From Cellulomonas sp. Root485 (GTDB lineage: Bacteria > Actinomycetota > Actinomycetes > Actinomycetales > Cellulomonadaceae), in NCBI RefSeq assembly GCF_001426705.1, contig NZ_LMFC01000002.1, positions 290,559-354,558 of the forward strand: a DNA stretch of 64,000 nt, given 5' to 3'. This document shows, in pieces, positions 53,188 to 59,963 of this stretch. The stretch's first letter is position 1. Each line of letters starts with the position of its first letter. The position numbers and the translations under genes are program-made. The notes under the pieces are model-generated. The model saw nothing but the letters and a program-made list of their open reading frames with translations. It had not been told where the DNA came from and searched no databases.

Positions 53188-53779
53188 CGCCGCTGTGGCC
53201 GCTCCGGCGGGCACGGCAGGAAGCGTCGCTCCCACAGTCGTCAAGATCGTCGTCGCCGGCGGCTTCGCCGTCGGCAAGACGACCTTCATCGGCTCCATCT
53301 CGGACATCGAGCCCCTCAACACCGAGGCCGCGATGACCGAGCACTCGGTCGGCGTCGACGACGCCGGCGGTGTGTCCGACCGCAAGACCACCACCACGGT
53401 GGCGATGGACTTCGGTCGCATCGCCCTGCCGGGGTCGCTCTGGCTCTACCTGTTCGGTACCCCTGGCCAGGACCGGTTCCTGTTCATGTGGGACGACCTG
53501 GTCCGCGGTGCCATCGGCGCCGTCGTCCTGGTCGACACCGACCGGCTCGACCAGTGCTTCCCGGCCGTGGACTACTTCGAGAGCCGTGGCATCCCGTTCG
53601 TCGTGGGTGTCAACTGCTTCGACGGCGTCGCCAAGCACCAGCTGGACGACGTCCGTGAGGCGCTCGCGATCCCGGCGCACGTGCCGGTGCTGTACACGGA
53701 CGCCCGTTCGCGTGCGGCAACCAAGCAGGCCCTGATCTCCCTCGTGCAGCTCGCGATGGAGCGTCTGCGCAGCCGGTGA
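53168..53779 (+). CDS. cvnD: Conservon Ras-like GTPase CvnD
   Basis: 203 residues. P-loop GGFAVGKTT (31-39), switch II in LFGTPGQDRFLFMWDDLV, and base-recognition GVNCFDG in place of NKxD: a Ras-like GTPase of the MglA/CvnD group. It probably acts as the output switch of the conservon. ATG at 53168 lies inside the end of cvnC (20-bp overlap) with GGAGAG upstream. A strong hairpin ends the operon 22 bp later. Confidence 0.94.
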   Translation: MAFPPSDAAVAAPAGTAGSVAPTVVKIVVAGGFAVGKTTFIGSISDIEPLNTEAAMTEHSVGVDDAGGVSDRKTTTTVAMDFGRIALPGSLWLYLFGTPGQDRFLFMWDDLVRGAIGAVVLVDTDRLDQCFPAVDYFESRGIPFVVGVNCFDGVAKHQLDDVREALAIPAHVPVLYTDARSRAATKQALISLVQLAMERLRSR

Positions 53780-53800
53780 CCACACAGGTCTCACCCGACC

Positions 53801-53830
53801 GCGGCCGGCCCCTGCAGGGGGGCCGGCCGC
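53801..53830 (+). terminator. Conservon operon terminator
   Basis: GCGGCCGGCCCC and GGGGCCGGCCGC form a 12-bp perfect stem with a 6-nt loop, 22 bp after the cvnD stop. No clear T-run (a weak CGTCGTTCCCC follows). Confidence 0.75.
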
Positions 53831-53865
53831 CGTCGTTCCCCGACGCCGTGAGCGATCATGGTGAG

Positions 53866-54387
53866 ATGCCCGTCCCGTCACCGCTCCCGCGAGGTGGTGG
53901 CGGCGTGCTGCCGCAGCCGCGGCCGGCGGGTGACGACGCGATGCGCCCGGTCGCGCCACCCCCTCGGGTGTCGCGGGTGTACGCCGACGGCTCGGCGCTG
54001 TCGCGGTACCTCGTCGGTGCACCGTGCCGTGAGCAGTGGCTCGCGTGGACCGCCGAGCACGAGTCGCAGCTGGTGACCACACCGCTCGGCCTGACCGAGC
54101 TGCGACGCGTCGCACAACCGCGCGGGGTCGAGGCGACGGGAGTCGCGCACGACGTCGAGGAGCGTGTCGAGGTGATCCGCTTCTCCGATCAGACGCTGAA
54201 GGCGGCGACGAAGGTGTCGGGCGTCCTCCCGCCGTTCGTCGCGCTGCACATCGGGGCTGCCCTCGCGCACCCGGACGTCTCCAGCGTCGCGACGTACGAG
54301 GTCCAGCTGGCCCAGGTGTCCGCCCTGCACGGGCTCACCGTGGTGTCCCCGGGGTGGCCTTCGTCCTGGTGGGAGCGCGAAGGCTAG
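53866..54387 (+). CDS. PIN-like domain protein
   Basis: 173 residues. After a Pro/Gly-rich ~40-residue N-terminus comes a PIN-type fold: VYADGSALSRYLVG (first Asp), TTPLGLTELRRVAQ (Glu), and LHIGAALAHPDVSSVATYEV ending LHGLTVVSPG. PIN domains are Mg-dependent RNases, often toxins. A third acidic residue (the usual central Asp) appears as Asp in HPDVSSV, and the TYD-like TYE holds a Glu. No antitoxin gene is adjacent. ATG lies 6 nt after GATCAT. A start 30 codons earlier would run through the terminator hairpin. Confidence 0.75.
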   Translation: MPVPSPLPRGGGGVLPQPRPAGDDAMRPVAPPPRVSRVYADGSALSRYLVGAPCREQWLAWTAEHESQLVTTPLGLTELRRVAQPRGVEATGVAHDVEERVEVIRFSDQTLKAATKVSGVLPPFVALHIGAALAHPDVSSVATYEVQLAQVSALHGLTVVSPGWPSSWWEREG

Positions 54388-54419
54388 GCACGGCGGCTCC
54401 ACGAGCCTAGGTTCGGAGC

Positions 54420-55910
54420 ATGACGGACGACGGCGGTACACAGGCCTCGACGGTGCTCGATCCCGGAGCTGTCGGTCCCGCCCCGCCGCTGACGCCGACC
54501 CGGCGTCGAGCCCCGAACCAGGTGCACCTCCTGAGCCGCAACGAGCGTGAGGCCAGAGGATCGGCCGCCCGGGTGCTGCTCCCGCGCGAGGCCCTCGCGG
54601 ACATCGGGACGACGACGAAGCGCCCCGACCCGGTCGACCAGCTGGTGTCCCAGGGCCTGTCCCGGGTGACCGAGCTGCTCCCGCTGCGGTACGGGCGGAT
54701 GTCGTCCTCCGCGTTCGCGTTCTACCGTGGCGCGGCGCTGCTCATGGCCTCCGACCTCGCTGCGACCCCGGACTCGGGGCTCGACGTGCAGCTGTGCGGT
54801 GACGCGCACATGTCGAACTTCGGTCTCTACGGCACCCCCGAGCGCCGGCTGCTCTTCGACCTGAACGACTTCGACGAGACGCTCCCCGGCCCGTTCGAGT
54901 GGGATGTCAAGCGGCTGCTGGCGAGCGTCGAGATCGCCGCGCGCAGCATCGGGGCGGGCGCCAAGGAGCGCCGGAAGATCGCGACCGACGTCGCGAAGTC
55001 CTACCGGACGGCGATCCGGGAGTTCGCGGCGCGGCCGAACATCGACGTCTGGTACGCCCGGCTCGACGTCGACGACTTCCTGCGGGAGCACGGGGGGTCG
55101 TTGGGGAAGGCGCAGTCGAGGACGACGGCGTCGACCGTGAAGAAGGCGCGTAGCCGGGACCACCTGCGGTCGGTGGAGAAGCTCACGGAGGTCGTGGACG
55201 GCCGGCGACGGTTCCTGTCCGACCCGCCGCTGGTGCAGACGCTGGAGGAGCTGCTAGGTGACGGTGCCCGGGTGTTCCGGGACGCGATGAGCGAGCTCGT
55301 GCGGGCGTACCAGTCGACGCTCCAACCGGACCGCCGGCACCTCGTCGGGCAGTACCGGCTCGTGGACATGGCCCGCAAGGTCGTGGGGGTGGGCAGTGTC
55401 GGTACACGGGCGTGGATCCTGCTGCTCGAGGGCGCCGACGACAGTGACCACATGATCCTGCAGGCCAAGGAGGCGCAGGCCTCGGTGCTCGAGCAGTTCC
55501 TCGGGGCGAGCGAGTACACGCAGTCGGGGCAGCGGGTGGTCGAGGGCCAGCGGCTCATGCAGGCGGCGAGCGACGCGATGCTCGGCTGGCAGCGGACGCA
55601 CGGGATCGACGGCGTCCAGCGCGACTTCTACGTCCGGCAGCTGCGCGACTGGAAGGGGTCGGCGGTCATCGAGGAGATGCGGCCCGAGGGCTTCAGCCGG
55701 TACGGCGGACTGTGCGCGTGGACGTTGGCACGTGCGCACGCACGGTCGGGGGACCGGGTGGCCATCGCGTCCTACCTCGGCGGGTCGAAGGCGGCCGACG
55801 AGGCGTTCGCCGACTACGCGGCCGCGTACGCCGACCGCAACGAGTCGGATCACGCGGCTCTCGTGGCTGCCATCGGTTCCGGCCGTCTCGCGGCGGTGCA
55901 CGGGATCTGA
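54420..55910 (+). CDS. DUF2252 family protein
   Basis: 496 residues. Family landmarks: LLPLRYGRMSSSAFAFYRGA, LCGDAHMSNFGLYGTPERRL, FDLNDFDETLPGPFEWDVKR and FYVRQLRDWKGSAVIEEM. The fold is related to APH/kinase-like proteins, with GDAHMSNFG resembling a kinase catalytic loop and FDLNDFDE a metal site, so a phosphotransferase activity is plausible but unproven. ATG lies 6 nt after TAGGTT. Single gene, convergent with cutC across a double-hairpin element. Confidence 0.9.
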   Translation: MTDDGGTQASTVLDPGAVGPAPPLTPTRRRAPNQVHLLSRNEREARGSAARVLLPREALADIGTTTKRPDPVDQLVSQGLSRVTELLPLRYGRMSSSAFAFYRGAALLMASDLAATPDSGLDVQLCGDAHMSNFGLYGTPERRLLFDLNDFDETLPGPFEWDVKRLLASVEIAARSIGAGAKERRKIATDVAKSYRTAIREFAARPNIDVWYARLDVDDFLREHGGSLGKAQSRTTASTVKKARSRDHLRSVEKLTEVVDGRRRFLSDPPLVQTLEELLGDGARVFRDAMSELVRAYQSTLQPDRRHLVGQYRLVDMARKVVGVGSVGTRAWILLLEGADDSDHMILQAKEAQASVLEQFLGASEYTQSGQRVVEGQRLMQAASDAMLGWQRTHGIDGVQRDFYVRQLRDWKGSAVIEEMRPEGFSRYGGLCAWTLARAHARSGDRVAIASYLGGSKAADEAFADYAAAYADRNESDHAALVAAIGSGRLAAVHGI

Positions 55911-55921
55911 ACCTCGAGCTC

Positions 55922-56036
55922 CACGACGTCCGCACTCCCGCGGGCTCGGGGGCGCACGAGTGCGGACGCCCGAGCGTGGGGCGCCGTAGCGTCCGCGCTC
56001 CTGTGGGTTCAGGGGTGCGCGAGTGCGGACGTCGTG
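55922..56036. repeat. Double-hairpin intergenic element, copy 2
   Basis: The outer ends CACGACGTCCGCACTC (55922-55937) and GAGTGCGGACGTCGTG (56021-56036) are a 16-bp perfect inverted repeat. Inside lie GAGTGCGGACG (55958-55968) and TAGCGTCCGCGCTC (55987-56000), giving two possible hairpins. Block order and spacing match the element at 46.3 kb. It fills nearly the whole gap between DUF2252 and cutC. Confidence 0.85.
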
Positions 56037-56039
56037 AGG

Positions 56040-56756
56040 TCAGTCTCGGCGGAGCGCCGCGGCCGCTGCCGACACGAGCGCCGGGTCCGTCGTCGTGTAG
56101 CCGGAGGTACCGCCGCCGGGTCCCCCGGACTCGTCGACGTGCCGGCTGGCGGACAGGTGCACGGCGTCGACCCCGACGGCGACGAGCGCGGGGATGTCCG
56201 CAGGCCGCACGCCGCCGCCGGCCATGACCTGGAGGCGCCCGCCCGCGAGCGTGACGGTGGACGCCAGCCGGTCGACGCCGTCGATGCTCGCCGCGGCACC
56301 GCCGGAGGTGAGCACGCGGACGACGCCGAGCGAGGCGAGGTCGTCCAGGGCACCCGCCAGCAGGGGGACGGTGTCGAGCGCCCGGTGGAACGTGACCTCG
56401 CGCCCGTCGGCCGCATCGACCAGCCGGGAGACGGCGCCACGGTTCACCGCGCCCGAGGCGGTCAGCGCCCCGACGACGACCCCGGCCGCGCCGGCACGCA
56501 CGGCTGCGCGCACGTCCCTGACCTGCACGTCGAGCTCGTCGGCGGTGTAGACGAACGACCCGGCGCGGGGCCGGACGAGCACGTGCACCCCGACGTGCGG
56601 CGGCAGTGCGGCGACGGTGGCGTCGAGGAGCCCGATGCTCGGCGTCAGGCCCCCGGTCGCGGCGAGCGCGGCGCACAGCTCGAGCCGGTCGGCTCCGAGG
56701 TCGGCGGCCAGGACCGCCCCGGCGACGTCCTGGACGGCGATCTCGAGGAGGGTCAC
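56040..56756 (-). CDS. cutC: CutC family protein
   Basis: 238 residues, a TIM-barrel of the CutC family: TLLEIAVQDVAGAVLAADLG, RLELCAALAATGGLTPSIG, VLVRPRAGSFVYT, VVVGALTASGAVN, VTFHRALDTV, RVLTSGGAAAS and MAGGGVRPADI. CutC was named for copper homeostasis, but that role is disputed. Here it is the last gene of a PTS operon: its GTG overlaps the EIIA stop (GTGA), and a GTG two codons earlier is also possible. The context points to a link with amino-sugar metabolism. Confidence 0.9.
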   Translation of the reverse strand: MTLLEIAVQDVAGAVLAADLGADRLELCAALAATGGLTPSIGLLDATVAALPPHVGVHVLVRPRAGSFVYTADELDVQVRDVRAAVRAGAAGVVVGALTASGAVNRGAVSRLVDAADGREVTFHRALDTVPLLAGALDDLASLGVVRVLTSGGAAASIDGVDRLASTVTLAGGRLQVMAGGGVRPADIPALVAVGVDAVHLSASRHVDESGGPGGGTSGYTTTDPALVSAAAAALRRD

Positions 56757-57208
56757 GCCCACGACAGGAGCGGCTCGCCCGCGGCGACGGTGTCGCCGGG
56801 TCGCGCGAGCCGGGTGAGGTCGTCGGCACCTGCCTCGAGGCCCACGACCGGGCAGACCGGGGAGCGCCCGCCCAGCGCGGACGGGTCCCAGCTCACGACG
56901 ACCTGCCCCGCGGAGACGACCGCTCCTTCCGCGGCGTGCAGCGTGAACCCGGCTCCGCCGAGCTCGACCGTGTCGATGCCGAGGTGGACCAGCACCGCCC
57001 GGCCGTCCTCGTGCTGCACGACGAACGCGTGCGGGTGGAGCTTCACGATGGTGCCGCCGATGGGGGAGATGACCTCCGAGCCGGCGGCGAGCGGCGGGTC
57101 GAGCGCGAGGCCGGGGCCGACGAGCTCGGCGGAGAACACGGGGTCGGCGACCTCGGACAGGCCCAGGACCTGACCGCTCACGGGGGACAGGACGGTCAGG
57201 GTCGTCAT
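56753..57208 (-). CDS. PTS EIIA component (glucose/GlcNAc family)
   Basis: 151 residues of the Crr-type EIIA fold: VLSPVSGQVLGLSEVADPVF, PIGGTIVKLHPHAFVVQHED and the phosphorylated His75 in VLVHLGIDTVEL, with His60 as partner. Takes phosphate from HPr and passes it to EIIB. Its ATG overlaps the EIIB stop by one base (TGATG). Third PTS gene of the operon. Confidence 0.95.
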   Translation of the reverse strand: MTTLTVLSPVSGQVLGLSEVADPVFSAELVGPGLALDPPLAAGSEVISPIGGTIVKLHPHAFVVQHEDGRAVLVHLGIDTVELGGAGFTLHAAEGAVVSAGQVVVSWDPSALGGRSPVCPVVGLEAGADDLTRLARPGDTVAAGEPLLSWA

Positions 57209-57438
57209 CAGCGCAGGTCCTCGATGTCGGAGGCGAGCGTGTCGGCCTCGGGTCCGACGATCACCTGGACGGCCACACCGGACCGCACGACGGCGATGGC
57301 GCCGGCCTTCTTGAGCCCGGGCTCGTCGACGAGCGCGGGGTTCTCCACCTCGACGCGCAGGCGCGTGATGCACGGCTCGAGGTCGAGGACGTTGGCGTCC
57401 CCACCGAGCGCCGCGAGGATCTGTTCTGCCTTCGTCAT
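57208..57438 (-). CDS. PTS EIIB component (glucose/GlcNAc family), copy A
   Basis: 76 residues, a free-standing EIIB domain. The phosphorylated Cys23 is in LEPCITRLRVEVENP; VQVIVGPEAD closes the fold. It hands phosphate to the incoming sugar on EIIC. It lies 10 bp after the second EIIB gene; the two differ in sequence (about half of positions match). Confidence 0.94.
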   Translation of the reverse strand: MTKAEQILAALGGDANVLDLEPCITRLRVEVENPALVDEPGLKKAGAIAVVRSGVAVQVIVGPEADTLASDIEDLR

Positions 57439-57448
57439 GTCCTGCTCC

Positions 57449-57694
57449 TCACATCAGCTCGTCGAGATCGGTGGCGATGAGGTCGACGTGCGGCCCCACC
57501 ACCACCTGGACCACGCGTCCGGAGATCATCACGCCGAACGCGCCGGCGGCACGCAGCGCGGCGGCGTCGACGCGGCTGGCGTCGCGCACGAGCGAGCGCA
57601 GGCGCGTGGTGCACGGCTCGATCTCGTCGATGTTGTCGACCCCGCCGAGCGCGGCGAGGATCGCGGCGGCCTGGTCTCTGCTCTGCGGCCTCAT
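57449..57694 (-). CDS. PTS EIIB component (glucose/GlcNAc family), copy B
   Basis: 81 residues. Same fold as copy A, with Cys28 in IEPCTTRLRSLVRD and VQVVVGPHVD at the end. Its ATG overlaps the GntR stop (ATGA). Having two EIIB proteins with only one EIIC in the locus is unusual; one may serve a second EIIC encoded elsewhere. Confidence 0.93.
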   Translation of the reverse strand: MRPQSRDQAAAILAALGGVDNIDEIEPCTTRLRSLVRDASRVDAAALRAAGAFGVMISGRVVQVVVGPHVDLIATDLDELM

Positions 57695-58470
57695 TGCCGT
57701 CCTCCTGGGGTGGGTGCGGTGAGCTCGGTGCGTCGCCGGGGGACCAGGGCGGGCCGCGGGGCGCGCAGGGGCACCCAGACGCTGTAGCGGTCGGCGCGGT
57801 AGCAGGCGCGGGAGAACATCGTCGCGCTGTCGACGGAGTAGGTGCGGCGCTCGGCACGCAGCACGGCACGCGCGTCGCCGAGCCCGAGCAGCGACGCCTC
57901 GGTGTCGGTGGCCTCGTCGGCGGACAGCGTGTCCTCGCCCCACTCGGGGGCCAGCCCGCGCTCCCGCAGCGCCTCGTACATGCTCGCCGGGGGCCCGTCG
58001 TCGAAGAGGGTGGGCGCCAGGGCGACAGGCACCCAGGCCTGCTCGATGCAGATGGGGACGCCGTCCGCGCTGCGCACCCGGTAGAGGAAGTGCACCTTCT
58101 GACGCGGCTCGAGCTCGAGCGCGGTGGCGACGTCGGGGGTCGCGGAGACGACTTGGGCGGCCAGCACGGTGGTCGCGGGTTCCATGCCGCGTCGGCGCAT
58201 CTCCTCGCCGAACGTGGTCAGCCGCATCTCGAAGTCCATGCGCTGCGGGGCGACGAACGTGCCGCGCCCCTGTTCGCGCACCAGGACGCCGTCGGTCACG
58301 AGCGTGTCGACGGCCTGCCGCACGGTCATCCGGGACAGGCCGAACTGCTGGCTGAGGTGGCGTTCGGACGGGATGGCGTCGCCGACCTGGAGCTCCTGCG
58401 CGACGAGGGTGACCAGGTGGTCGCGCACCGTCAGGTACTTGTGCGCGCTGCCCTGCTCCGACTCGTCCAC
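57691..58470 (-). CDS. GntR/HutC-family regulator (DasR/NagR-like)
   Basis: 259 residues. N-terminal winged helix (KYLTVRDHLVTLVAQELQVG, IPSERHLSQQFGLSRMTVRQ, GVLVREQGRGTFVA) and C-terminal UTRA ligand domain (FGEEMRRRGMEPATTVLAAQ; FLYRVRSADGVPICIEQAWV). DasR/NagR proteins bind glucosamine- or GlcNAc-6-phosphate and then leave DNA. Three operators of DasR type lie in this locus. GTG at 58470 with AAAGGAG upstream is preferred over earlier in-frame codons that would overlap the operators. First gene of the gntR-EIIB-EIIB-EIIA-cutC operon. Confidence 0.92.
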   Translation of the reverse strand: MDESEQGSAHKYLTVRDHLVTLVAQELQVGDAIPSERHLSQQFGLSRMTVRQAVDTLVTDGVLVREQGRGTFVAPQRMDFEMRLTTFGEEMRRRGMEPATTVLAAQVVSATPDVATALELEPRQKVHFLYRVRSADGVPICIEQAWVPVALAPTLFDDGPPASMYEALRERGLAPEWGEDTLSADEATDTEASLLGLGDARAVLRAERRTYSVDSATMFSRACYRADRYSVWVPLRAPRPALVPRRRTELTAPTPGGRQ

Positions 58471-58532
58471 GCGCGGCCACTCCTTTGTGAGGCGACGGTC
58501 GTCGCCGTCTCGACGTGACCCTTGACACATCA

Positions 58533-58548
58533 TGAGGTCTAGACCAGT
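58533..58548. promoter_or_regulatory. DasR-like operator (dre) 1
   Basis: TGAGGTCTAGACCAGT contains the perfect palindromic core GGTCTAGACC and matches the DasR consensus ACTGGTCTAGACCACT at 12 of 16 positions. It lies in the divergent promoter region between gntR and the EIIC gene. Confidence 0.85.
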
Positions 58549-58557
58549 CTGCTCGCA

Positions 58558-58573
58558 ACTGGTCCAGACCAGA
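58558..58573. promoter_or_regulatory. DasR-like operator (dre) 2
   Basis: ACTGGTCCAGACCAGA matches the DasR consensus at 13 of 16 positions. It lies 25 bp (start to start) from dre 1, about 2.4 helical turns, so the two sites could be occupied together. Confidence 0.82.
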
Positions 58574-58637
58574 CATCGTGACTGTCTGGAACTTTCCCCC
58601 TCAGAAGCATCCCAGGACACCCAACGAGGAGTGCTCC

Positions 58638-59963
58638 ATGACCACCGCCACCGCGGACGCCCCGGCGTCCACCGAGAAGCGGGGCTTCCCCGGCCTCGCC
58701 CAGCTCCAGCGCATCGGCCGCTCGCTCATGCTGCCGATCGCCTCCCTCCCGGCCGCCGCGCTGCTGCTGCGGCTCGGCCAGCCGGACATGCTCGGCGCCG
58801 ACGGTCTCGGCGCCCACCTGCCCTGGATGCTCCCGGTCGCCGACGTGCTCGGCGCCGCGGGCAACGCGCTGTTCGCCAACCTCGCGCTGCTGTTCGCCGT
58901 CGGCGTCGCGGTCGGCTTCGCCCGCAAGTCCGACGGTTCCACGGCTCTCGCGGCCGTCATCGGCTACCTCGTGTTCAACGGGGTCTGCACCGCGCTCTCC
59001 CCGTACGTGCTGGAGAAGGCGGGCGAGGGCGAGACGCAGGAGGTCATCAACTACGGCGTCCTCGGCGGCATCGTCATGGGCCTCGTCGCGGCGCTGCTGT
59101 TCCAGAAGTACTACCGGATCAAGCTGCCCGCGTACCTGGCGTTCTTCGGCGGCCGTCGGTTCGTACCGATCGTCACGGCCGGCGCCGCGATCCTCGTCGC
59201 CGTCGCCGGCGCGCTGATCTACCCCGCGTTCAACAGCGGCTTCACCGCCGTCGGCGACTGGGTCACCAGCTCGACGATCCTCGGCGCCTTCGTCTACGGC
59301 ACCATGAACCGCCTGCTGGTCCCCATCGGCCTGCACCACCTGCTGAACTCGCTGCCGTGGTTCCAGTTCGGCTCCTACACCGACACCAACGGGGACGTCT
59401 GGCACGGTGACATCGCGCGCTTCCTGCACGGCGACCCGACGGCCGGCACCTTCATGACCGGGTTCTTCCCGATCATGATGTTCGCGCTCCCCGCGGCCGC
59501 CCTGGCGATCGTGCACACGTCCAAGGCGAAGAACCGCAAGGTCATCGCGGGCATCATGGGCTCCGCGGCGCTGGTCTCGTTCGTCACGGGCGTCACCGAG
59601 CCGCTCGAGTTCGCGTTCGTCTACGTCGCCTACCCCCTCTACGTCATCCACGCGATCCTGACGGGCACGTCGCTCGCGCTGGTCAACGCCCTGGGCATCA
59701 AGGACGGCTTCGGGTTCTCGGCGGGCGCCATCGACTACCTGCTGAACTTCCGGATCGCGACGATGCCGCTGCTCCTCATCGTCGTCGGCCTCGGGTACGC
59801 CGCCGTCTACTACTTCCTGTTCCGGTTCGTCATCACGCGCTGGCAGCTGCGGACGCCTGGCCGGGAGGACGACGACGACCCGTCGACGACCCCGACCCTC
59901 GAGGACCAGCCTCCCGCGGAGAAGACGCCCGAGGCGGCCGACGAGAAGGCGTCCGCCCGATGA
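58638..59963 (+). CDS. PTS EIIC component (glucose/N-acetylglucosamine family)
   Basis: 441 residues, about ten membrane helices. LQRIGRSLMLPIASLPAAAL at the start and the substrate-site signature GVTEPLEFAFVYVAYPLY with its conserved Glu are EIIC hallmarks; LVPIGLHHLLNSLPWFQFG holds the conserved His. The operators and regulator favour GlcNAc (NagE-like) as substrate. No EIIB or EIIA domain is fused. ATG at 58638 with AGGAG upstream. The ptsI start overlaps its stop (ATGA). Confidence 0.94.
   Translation: MTTATADAPASTEKRGFPGLAQLQRIGRSLMLPIASLPAAALLLRLGQPDMLGADGLGAHLPWMLPVADVLGAAGNALFANLALLFAVGVAVGFARKSDGSTALAAVIGYLVFNGVCTALSPYVLEKAGEGETQEVINYGVLGGIVMGLVAALLFQKYYRIKLPAYLAFFGGRRFVPIVTAGAAILVAVAGALIYPAFNSGFTAVGDWVTSSTILGAFVYGTMNRLLVPIGLHHLLNSLPWFQFGSYTDTNGDVWHGDIARFLHGDPTAGTFMTGFFPIMMFALPAAALAIVHTSKAKNRKVIAGIMGSAALVSFVTGVTEPLEFAFVYVAYPLYVIHAILTGTSLALVNALGIKDGFGFSAGAIDYLLNFRIATMPLLLIVVGLGYAAVYYFLFRFVITRWQLRTPGREDDDDPSTTPTLEDQPPAEKTPEAADEKASAR

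Noticed and set aside
53776..53865. Upstream ATG for the PIN-like protein overlapping cvnD
   Set aside because: The extra 30 codons would span the 12-bp terminator stem, and a -10 hexamer sits correctly before the ATG at 53866.
58470..58620. Longer GntR protein starting at 58620
   Set aside because: The extension would cover both operator sites and has no winged-helix similarity; GTG at 58470 has AAAGGAG upstream.
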